A stretch of 37,740 bases of DNA. It comes from a virus. Both the position numbers and the translations under genes were made by a program. Positions 31,975-37,740 of this stretch are shown piece after piece (within the stretch, counting starts at the first letter, position 1; each line of letters starts with the position of its first letter). Location of the stretch: positions 1-37,740 of IMG/VR virus record IMGVR_UViG_3300047560_000770; one strand, written 5' to 3'. A model generated the notes under the pieces. It saw only the letters and a list, made by a program, of their open reading frames with translations. It ran no database searches and was not told the DNA's origin.

Positions 31975-32390
31975 CAGTGAAAAGTCCTCTTTATGTCTAG
32001 TCTATTTAGTTCGTCCATAATCTCGTTCAATGTATCCATTTCATCGTCTGTAGCAGTTTCTCCAAGGGTTAAACTATCATTAACTCTTTTCTCAATCTGT
32101 TCTACCGATGACCAATAGTATTCATTCATACCGTCCGAGACCATAGATAACATTATAACATCTTCCTTAGAGATTGTAAACTCTTGATTGCTACAAATTT
32201 TGGGAAACACCCAAGGCATAAAAGCTATCTGTAACAATCCTTTATCATCGGAAGGCATATAAACGACTTTAAGAGGATTAAGAAGAAGGTAATGTTCCTC
32301 TCCATCCTCTTCTAACTCTACCATATCACTAATAATATCATCACCATTCTTCAATCTTAGGAAGATTGCATTAGGTAGTTCATCGGACAT
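31974..32390 (-). CDS. Conserved hypothetical T4-like protein, possibly LSm-like fold
   Basis: 138 residues, ATG with AGGTG 4-5 bases upstream. FLRLKNGDDIISDMVELEEDGEEHYLLLNPLKVVYMP is a strand-turn-strand pattern like the Sm1 half of LSm proteins (x-x-x-NGDxIx...). LQIAFMPWVF...FTISKEDVIMLSMVS gives further strands. The acidic C-terminal helix is separate. Such genes accompany uvsW in several T4-likes. The fold is inferred from pattern only, and RNA binding is untested. Confidence 0.62.
   Translation of the reverse strand: MSDELPNAIFLRLKNGDDIISDMVELEEDGEEHYLLLNPLKVVYMPSDDKGLLQIAFMPWVFPKICSNQEFTISKEDVIMLSMVSDGMNEYYWSSVEQIEKRVNDSLTLGETATDDEMDTLNEIMDELNRLDIKRTFH
32003..32009 (-). promoter_or_regulatory. 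Possible late promoter for the 99-residue gene
   Basis: Reverse-strand CTAAATA, a variant late -10 motif, 29 bases before the ATG at 31974. The 7-mer also occurs inside genes elsewhere in the window, so support is weak. Confidence 0.3.
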
Positions 32391-32397
32391 TTATCAC

Positions 32398-33864
32398 CTA
32401 TTTCATAGAGATTTTGTAGATTTTGAAGTTGAACTTTTCTTCGTTGTAGGTTTTGAGTCTTTCGAAGAAGTGTTTGAGGGTAAAGTTTTCACGACCTTTC
32501 CACTTAAAGTCGTCGGCAATGTCAAAGAGGGTGGCGGATTTCTTTGTGTCACTAACCCGAAGGCCTCTACCGATTGATTGTAGGTTACGAATCTTGGACT
32601 TGGAAGGAGATGCAAAGATGACATTATCCAAGGCCACGATGTTAGTGCCAGTGCTAAGAACACCAACGGACCCAACAATAATAGCATTACGCTCAGTCTC
32701 GACGATCTTTCGTATTTGTTCTCTGTCACCAACGTCTGTTCCTCCATGTATGAAAAATACTTTACGATCTTTTGCTCTCTTATTTAGCATGTCATACAGA
32801 ACGGCTCCATGAGACTCAACATAATTGAATAGTAGGAGAGTATTACCTTCCAATGACAAAGCCAAATTAACAACAAACTTGTTACGCTCAGGATTAGAAA
32901 TGATATACTTGATCTCATCCTGATAGTTTGCAGATTTCATATACTGACATTCTTCCTCACTATATTTAAGTAGAAGGCACTTGATAGTCAATTCTGCAAG
33001 TTGCTTCTTGTCCATAAGTTCTTTAGAACTGGTTGCCTTATAGATTTGTCCAAACAATCCTATAAGTTGCCATTCATGTGCTTTAGCACCAGTCAATGTA
33101 CCAGTTACACCTAGACGATATTCTGCCTTGGTACACTTAGTAACAATATCAGTTAATGCTTTTGCCTGTGCTTGATGAACCTCATCACATACTACATAAT
33201 CAAACTGTTGAAAGTATTCTTTAGGTAGTCTTTGCAATGATTGCCAGGTAGAGATAACAATAGGCTTATCTGATTCCTTATCTCTACCAGAATATACACG
33301 ATGACAATACTTCTCCATATTCTTACCATTCTTGGTAGAATAATCTTCAAAGTCTGAATACAACTGTTCTACAAGGGCCGACCTAGGAACGATGATAAGA
33401 CCTCTCTTCCCTTTGGTAAGCAAATACATAGAGACCAGGTAAAGAAGCAAAGACTTGCCTGAACCAGTAGGAGACAACACAATACGACGCTTAGAACGTA
33501 TTGCATGGACGAAAGAGTTAACTTGATAATCTCTAGGCATATGCTTGGGGTTGAGTTTTTCAATGAACTCATTTGCTTCCTCGACTGAGAAAGATGTATC
33601 CAAATCTTCATCATCATACTCATAAGTATAACCTCTTTCAGTTGCCCACTTCATTACCTGAGGAGCAAGCCCACGATATATCTGTCTGGATAAAGGATTG
33701 AATAGTCTTAGATATCCGTCCCAAAGTTTCTGCTTGTAAGAAGGCACAAACTGAAACCCTGGAGGACGGAATGAGAACGCATCCCTAAGTTCCCATGCAA
33801 CGCTTTCGTCACATTGAATCTTGATAAAGGATTCATCCGCATTTGTTATAATCATATGTGACAT
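32398..33864 (-). CDS. uvsW: UvsW superfamily 2 helicase
   Basis: 488 residues; the ATG overlaps the uvsY stop (TAATG). An N-terminal double-strand-recognition domain (WELRDAFSFRPPGFQFVPSYKQKLWDGYLRLF) is as in T4 UvsW. Then come PRDYQ, Walker A SPTGSGKS, DEVH in VVCDEVHQAQ, VTGTL, and the second helicase domain with LLLFNYVESH, SVGVLSTGTNI and QSIGRGLR. UvsW unwinds R-loops, Holliday-like junctions and stalled forks, shifting phage replication from origin to recombination mode. Length is close to the T4 protein (about 500). Confidence 0.95.
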   Translation of the reverse strand: MSHMIITNADESFIKIQCDESVAWELRDAFSFRPPGFQFVPSYKQKLWDGYLRLFNPLSRQIYRGLAPQVMKWATERGYTYEYDDEDLDTSFSVEEANEFIEKLNPKHMPRDYQVNSFVHAIRSKRRIVLSPTGSGKSLLLYLVSMYLLTKGKRGLIIVPRSALVEQLYSDFEDYSTKNGKNMEKYCHRVYSGRDKESDKPIVISTWQSLQRLPKEYFQQFDYVVCDEVHQAQAKALTDIVTKCTKAEYRLGVTGTLTGAKAHEWQLIGLFGQIYKATSSKELMDKKQLAELTIKCLLLKYSEEECQYMKSANYQDEIKYIISNPERNKFVVNLALSLEGNTLLLFNYVESHGAVLYDMLNKRAKDRKVFFIHGGTDVGDREQIRKIVETERNAIIVGSVGVLSTGTNIVALDNVIFASPSKSKIRNLQSIGRGLRVSDTKKSATLFDIADDFKWKGRENFTLKHFFERLKTYNEEKFNFKIYKISMK

Positions 33865-34313
33865 TATCTACCCATAGTCAACTGCTGGTACTTTACATAG
33901 TTGCCTAGATCCCAGGTTCTGTTGTGCAGAGACTTTAGGACATTCTCACAATAAGATACAATCTCCTCATGAGCAACACGTTTTAGTAATAGTTTATTTA
34001 GTTCGGTGTCTGTATCAAGTTTTCTAGCAACCTGAGGGTTAGTAAGAACATGCTGCATAGGTTCCCAGCCACGTTCATCTAGTTCTTCTTTTGATAGATG
34101 TCCTTGATAATAGTCCTCACGCAGACCTTTCATAATCTTATAGTCTGCTTCCATCTTACGTAGCATATGACGATGATGGGACATGATATTAAGATACTTA
34201 CCATGAAGATGGGAAATCTTTAACAGTTCTTTTTCCATTGACGTTGAATCAATGATACCGTCAGTCGACCATTCCTTCATTAGCATATCAATATTGACCG
34301 GGGGCTTAATCAT
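33864..34313 (-). CDS. uvsY: UvsY recombination mediator
   Basis: 149 residues from ATG 34313, chosen because GGAG lies 5 bases upstream; upstream in-frame starts lack a site. IIDSTSMEKELLKISHLHGKYLNIMSHHRHMLRKMEADYKIMKGLREDYYQG matches T4 UvsY (DSTKLQYEAANN...KWL.....I...ML..EA..K.....R.DYY.G). UvsY loads UvsX recombinase onto gp32-covered single strands. It is followed directly by uvsW as in T4. A perfect sigma70 promoter overlaps the end of the preceding tail gene, so uvsY-uvsW can be transcribed early despite lying among late genes. Confidence 0.93.
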   Translation of the reverse strand: MIKPPVNIDMLMKEWSTDGIIDSTSMEKELLKISHLHGKYLNIMSHHRHMLRKMEADYKIMKGLREDYYQGHLSKEELDERGWEPMQHVLTNPQVARKLDTDTELNKLLLKRVAHEEIVSYCENVLKSLHNRTWDLGNYVKYQQLTMGR

Positions 34314-34339
34314 AACAACTCCATTCCTAAGAAACAACG

Positions 34340-34368
34340 ATTATAACATATTATAAAGGAAATGTCAA
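34340..34368 (-). promoter_or_regulatory. Sigma70-type promoter for uvsY-uvsW
   Basis: Reverse strand TTGACA (34368-34363), a 17-bp spacer and TATAAT (34345-34340). The -35 box overlaps the end of the tail tube gene. Confidence 0.88.
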
Positions 34369-34889
34369 AGTCTTTCTATCTCAAAGTAATCGTAACGGAA
34401 TGTGAAATCAGCAGTTGGGATCGAATCCGCATCTACCTTAGTATCAAAGTTAACTATACCGATTGATGTAGGATGACAGTTAAGGAACTTGACTCTAATG
34501 TTAGGGTTGTTAGCATTAGTATTGACTGTAAGATAACCATCAAAGTAAAGAGGTGTAGAGATATCTTTTCTAGTCTTTCTAGGATATTCTTCAAACGATG
34601 TTGGACGAGTCAGAGACTTGAGCCAACTATATGTTTCTTCCCATACACGTAGGTCCTCGTCCATCAAAGCAGTAATGGTTAGTGGATCAAATCTTAGTTT
34701 CTCACCATGTCTATATGTAGCACTAAATGGTGTAGGTATCTCAATCTCTGAAGTAGAGACTGAAGGGATCTGAACCGTCTGACAGAAATACTTTAAGAAT
34801 GGTTTATCGGGGATGATAAACGTAAACTTCGTAAGTTGAAGTATAGAAGTATTTTCTGGTGTATTAGTTGTTAATGCTTCAATAGTCAT
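34365..34889 (-). CDS. 19: Tail tube protein (gp19 family)
   Basis: 174 residues from ATG 34889, with GGAGG 5 bases upstream; a TTG at 34904 is not needed. LQLTKFTFIIPDKPFLKYFCQTVQIPSV...PTPFSATYRHGEKLRFDPLTITALMDEDLRVWEETYSWL and the C-terminal CHPTSIGIVNFDTKVDADSIPTADFTFRYDYFEI follow the gp19 layout (FTFQCKATALP...G.R.FDDWTVTVMND....PTNVG....D......TFEVTLALDYWE). Tube proteins stack as hexamers inside the contractile sheath; gp54 and similar baseplate proteins share the fold, so gp54 is an alternative. Confidence 0.75.
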   Translation of the reverse strand: MTIEALTTNTPENTSILQLTKFTFIIPDKPFLKYFCQTVQIPSVSTSEIEIPTPFSATYRHGEKLRFDPLTITALMDEDLRVWEETYSWLKSLTRPTSFEEYPRKTRKDISTPLYFDGYLTVNTNANNPNIRVKFLNCHPTSIGIVNFDTKVDADSIPTADFTFRYDYFEIERL

Positions 34890-34905
34890 AGAAACCTCCG
34901 TCAAC

Positions 34906-34912
34906 TATTTAG
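34906..34912 (-). promoter_or_regulatory. Probable late promoter for tail tube gene
   Basis: Reverse-strand CTAAATA, a variant late -10 motif, 16 bases before the ATG and directly after a strong terminator, where a new transcript must begin. Confidence 0.5.
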
Positions 34913-34918
34913 TTAAGC

Positions 34919-34946
34919 ATAAAAAAAGCAGGGCCGAAGCCCTGCT
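34919..34946 (-). terminator. Strong Rho-independent terminator after the major capsid gene
   Basis: Minus strand AGCAGGGC-TTCG-GCCCTGCT, 8 bp with the very stable C(UUCG)G loop typical of T4 terminators, followed by seven T. It lies 30 bases after the gp23 stop. Confidence 0.95.
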
Positions 34947-34975
34947 CTTAGTTCTTGGATCGTATCTAACTTCTA

Positions 34976-36340
34976 TTAGGTTAGATTGCGAACACGGAAG
35001 ATACGATAGTAGATGTTTGCCTGATTGGTGACATCACGGCTACCAACGACACCGTCACCAGCTAGGGTAGCAAATGGGTTTGCAACCATGCCGTAACGAG
35101 TCTTGAAGCCAATCTTTGGCTGGAAGGTATCCGGGCCGATAGCACGAACCATCTGTAGTGGAACGTATGGGCAGTAGAATAGACCAGCGTCGAATGGTGA
35201 TGCACCACGATAGCCGACGGTTACTAGTTCGTCGCCGTTTGCTGAACCACCGAAGTAAGGATCGATATAAACCTTAATGCGGCCGTGTAGCATACCAACG
35301 AAGGTATTACCAGTATCGTCAACTGTTAGGTCGGCTGATAGCTGTGGGGTGTATGAAAGAACACCGGCCATAGCCATGGCTGATGCAACGTCTGATGAAA
35401 CGATCAGAACGTTACCCTTACCACGACGGGTTGCCTTAGCAATAGCATTGGCTTCACGTTCGATGTGGAAGATTAGGCCCTTGAACTTTTCAACTGACCA
35501 ACGACCGTTTGAGTCGGTGTCAAGATCGAATGTACCAGCAGTTGTAACACCATACTGAGCACCTAGGGTTGCAGAACGATAGATCGTGCGGATAACTTCA
35601 CGATTGATTTCTGCTAGGATTTCAGTTGATAGGATGTTTGCTAGTTCTGTTTCAGCATCAAGGCCGTGAATGGCTTTAAGATCCTGAGCAAGTTCAGTGG
35701 TGTATTCTGCCTTTAGGGCACGTGACTTAGCAGTAACAGTGACCTTGTCAATGTTGAATGCCATTTCGTTAAATGCGTTTGTGGCTGAATCACCAAGTGC
35801 TTCTGCGTTAGCAGTTGACATACCAGTACCTGTTGGGAATGAATTACCAGCAAGTGTGGTGTCAGCAAATGGGTTGTTGTTGCCGGCTGGGTGACGAGGA
35901 GTACCTAGACCGAAAGCATTGTTTTCACCAGAGAATGTGGTGTTTGCTTCGTTGAATAGTGCTTCGTTTGAACCAGCAATACCAGCATTGTCACCATTCA
36001 TTACACGATAACGTGAACGCATAGCAAAGATAAGGCCGGTTGGACCAGTCATTGGCTGAACGCCGCAAACGTCATAAGCGATTAGGTTTGGAAGCGCACG
36101 ACGAACTAGTGAAATAAGAATTGGGTCGTATGAACCAATGTTTGTACCAGTTCCGAGACCACCACCAGAGTTAGTTGGTGCTGCTTCGTTAAGTGTGCGG
36201 CTTTCCTCGGCCATTGCCTTTTCCTGATTCTCAAGAATAACGGCAGTAACGGCACGACGATAAGTGTCCTTAATAGGATTGAGACCAGAATGGTCCAGAA
36301 CTGGGGACCACTTTGACTCTAGATTTTCTGTAAGATACAT
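34976..36340 (-). CDS. 23: Major capsid protein (gp23)
   Basis: 454 residues, ATG with AAGGA 7 bases upstream. RRALPNLIAYDVCGVQPMTGPTGLIFAMRSRY (about 80-112) is a gp23 hallmark. FNIDKVTVTAKSRALKAEYTTELAQDLKAIHGLDAETELANILSTEILAEINREVI and the C-terminal LFYCPYVPLQMVRAIGPDTFQPKIGFKTRYG complete the match. TLNE|AAPT (about residue 51) fits the (L/I)xE consensus cut by the prohead protease gp21, so an N-terminal delta piece of about 50 residues is probably removed. It is shorter than T4 gp23 (521), lacking much of the insertion domain. Confidence 0.97.
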   Translation of the reverse strand: MYLTENLESKWSPVLDHSGLNPIKDTYRRAVTAVILENQEKAMAEESRTLNEAAPTNSGGGLGTGTNIGSYDPILISLVRRALPNLIAYDVCGVQPMTGPTGLIFAMRSRYRVMNGDNAGIAGSNEALFNEANTTFSGENNAFGLGTPRHPAGNNNPFADTTLAGNSFPTGTGMSTANAEALGDSATNAFNEMAFNIDKVTVTAKSRALKAEYTTELAQDLKAIHGLDAETELANILSTEILAEINREVIRTIYRSATLGAQYGVTTAGTFDLDTDSNGRWSVEKFKGLIFHIEREANAIAKATRRGKGNVLIVSSDVASAMAMAGVLSYTPQLSADLTVDDTGNTFVGMLHGRIKVYIDPYFGGSANGDELVTVGYRGASPFDAGLFYCPYVPLQMVRAIGPDTFQPKIGFKTRYGMVANPFATLAGDGVVGSRDVTNQANIYYRIFRVRNLT

Positions 36341-36369
36341 TTTAGTTTCCTTCTTTCTGTTTAACTAAA

Positions 36370-37710
36370 TTAGTTTGGAAGACTTCTGCCAAGAGCCTTG
36401 ACATAGTTTGCCATTGGACCTTCAAGAGTTGACTCAGCAATCATCTTTGGATCCTGGGACTCAACACGATCAAGAACTTCATCAGTCTTAACGGTTGTTG
36501 GGAAGTAATTCTCCCTTAGTGTTGAAATCTTTTCTGCGAACTCCTCGTCTGAAGTATAAGCAACATTCTCTGCAAGATTTTTTAGTTTCTCTGCTTGAGT
36601 TGTTGTTAGTCCTTCACTTACAAGAGATACTATTTCATTCTTAACTGATTCGTTAAGAGCAGATGTTAGTTGAACATTGCGCTCAATTTCTTCGTTAAGT
36701 TTTGCTTCTAGTTCCTCTACAGTTGAGGATAGTTCTTCAACCACATTAACTTCCTCTTCAGGAATGTCGATGTAGTGTTCAGCGAATAGTGACTTGAGGC
36801 CAGAAATAAATTCTTCTGTTAGTTCGCTACGTAGAGCGGACTCAACAGCGACTTCATTTTCCTCGATCCACTGTTCAACAACATAGTTTAGATAATTATC
36901 AACGTCTGAGGAAAGCTGTTCTGCAATTTCTGCAACACGTTCCTCTAGAGTTTCTGCATAAGCCTGTTCAAGTAGAGCAACTTCTTCTTCTAGCTTTGCC
37001 TTAACGGCTGCTTCAAAGATTGTGGTTGCCTTAGCATGAAATTCTTCTGATAGGTTTTCACCTGCAAGAAGGGCATCCACATGCTCTGACATATCTATCT
37101 GGTAGTCTGCAACTGCCGATTCTTCGTATGTTTCTTCGTCAAGAACTTCGTCCTCTTCTGAAACAAACTCAAAGTTTTCTTCGATTGCAGCCATAAGTTC
37201 TTCTTCTGAAAGACCGGCTTCGATACCTTCTTCAATGAAGGCTTCTAGTTCTTCGGACATTTCAATTTCTTCTTCAACAACTTCACCCTCAACTACTTCG
37301 TCCTCTTGAACGGACTGTGGCTGAGACTTTAGTTTCTTGATCTTTTCAGCGGCTACAGATGGCTTGCCGGAACGTGAAGAATCTTTACCAACATCACCAG
37401 CGGCTGCTGCACCTAGATTACCAGATGGTAGTGATGTAGGTGTCTGACCACCAAGATCATGCTGAACACCTTCAAAGTCTGAATTGTCAGATGAACCAGC
37501 ACCGTTCTGTGAACGCTTCTTATCTTCTTTATACTTTGTGCCAGGATGCAAAGTCTTTGCATTACCTGTTGATGCAGTAGAAGGGTCGACTGGATTTGGG
37601 TTTGAAACAGAACCACTACCCACTGAAGGATAGTTGATGCCATAACCTTCTTCCAATGTCTTTCCTTCTAGAACAGCCTTGGCTGCTTCTGTAAGTGATT
37701 TTTTAGACAT
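36370..37710 (-). CDS. 22: Prohead core scaffold protein (gp22)
   Basis: 446 residues, ATG with AGGAG 10 bases upstream. SSDVDNYLNYVVEQWIEENEVAVESALRSELTEEFISGLKSLFAEHYIDIPEEEVNVVEEL (about 262-320) is the conserved centre of T4 gp22. The rest is strongly acidic and coiled-coil rich, as scaffolds are. It is longer than T4 gp22 (269); an extra Gly/Ser/Pro-rich N-terminal 120 residues and an acidic block near 130-190 account for this. Possible (L/I)xE prohead protease sites include KTLEEG near residue 18. It precedes gp23 as in T4. Confidence 0.93.
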   Translation of the reverse strand: MSKKSLTEAAKAVLEGKTLEEGYGINYPSVGSGSVSNPNPVDPSTASTGNAKTLHPGTKYKEDKKRSQNGAGSSDNSDFEGVQHDLGGQTPTSLPSGNLGAAAAGDVGKDSSRSGKPSVAAEKIKKLKSQPQSVQEDEVVEGEVVEEEIEMSEELEAFIEEGIEAGLSEEELMAAIEENFEFVSEEDEVLDEETYEESAVADYQIDMSEHVDALLAGENLSEEFHAKATTIFEAAVKAKLEEEVALLEQAYAETLEERVAEIAEQLSSDVDNYLNYVVEQWIEENEVAVESALRSELTEEFISGLKSLFAEHYIDIPEEEVNVVEELSSTVEELEAKLNEEIERNVQLTSALNESVKNEIVSLVSEGLTTTQAEKLKNLAENVAYTSDEEFAEKISTLRENYFPTTVKTDEVLDRVESQDPKMIAESTLEGPMANYVKALGRSLPN

Positions 37711-37733
37711 AAGTAAGATACTCCTTTTCCTCT

Positions 37734-37740
37734 TATTTAG
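37734..37740 (-). promoter_or_regulatory. Probable late promoter for scaffold gene
   Basis: Reverse-strand CTAAATA at the very edge of the window, 23 bases before the scaffold ATG. It has the same variant motif as before the tail tube gene. Context to the right is missing. Confidence 0.42.

Noticed and set aside
1-37740. CRISPR array, insertion sequence or integrase/attachment site
   Set aside because: No short repeats with unique spacers, transposase or integrase motifs were seen; the only tandem repeats are the coding fibre repeats.

Overview
This window looks like about 37.7 kb of a T4-superfamily myovirus (tailed phage) genome. Every protein gene I accept reads on the minus strand. The core gene order follows T4: prohead scaffold gp22, major capsid gp23, a gp19-family tail-tube protein, UvsY, UvsW, late sigma gp55, gp47, gp46, sliding clamp gp45, a DsbA-like protein, clamp loader gp44/gp62 and RegA. 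Many small conserved genes resemble those of marine and environmental T4-likes, but I see no photosynthesis genes, so a cyanobacterial host is not indicated. The many near-consensus sigma70 promoters (TTGACA, 17 bp, TATAAT) suggest a proteobacterial-type host polymerase. The host cannot be named from sequence alone.

Layout in transcription order (high to low coordinates). 37740-34365: capsid and tail-tube genes with a strong UUCG-loop terminator after gp23. 34313-31675: uvsY, uvsW and two conserved small genes. 31674-31543: a gene-free gap holding the only convincing plus-strand promoter. 31542-25890: gp55, two small genes, gp47, a full-length FtsH protease, and gp46. 25852-22349: small proteins, a sugar O-methyltransferase-like protein and a DNA methyltransferase. 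22283-18449: a metalloprotease-motif/VWA protein (CobT-like), a MoxR/CobS-like AAA+ ATPase and a small winged-helix regulator, each with its own sigma70 promoter. 18376-13926: a glycosyltransferase-like gene, dNMP kinase, clamp, DsbA-like protein, clamp loader and RegA. 13910-3794: dUTPase with an AT-hook-like tail, a PAAR tail-tip protein, a 2603-residue repeat-built tail fibre and a small tail assembly chaperone-like protein. 3696-1: Hsp20 and four sugar-transfer genes, the last one cut by the window edge.

The most interesting region is 18.7-22.3 kb. The CobT-like and CobS-like genes share a 17-nt leader that contains their ribosome-binding sites. The leader of the adjacent winged-helix gene can form a 12-bp hairpin whose large loop is the reverse complement (12-13 nt) of that shared RBS. 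The same leader also carries a second, interlaced 12-bp inverted repeat lying over the -10 box. This looks like an undescribed RNA and/or operator control circuit for an AAA+/VWA chelatase- or chaperone-like pair.

Other notable points are the phage FtsH lying between gp47 and gp46 behind a T4-type late promoter and a hairpin that the late start site would cut, a lone plus-strand promoter firing into noncoding DNA, and a fibre with 32 tandem 36-residue coiled-coil-like repeats interrupted by an ILEI-like domain.
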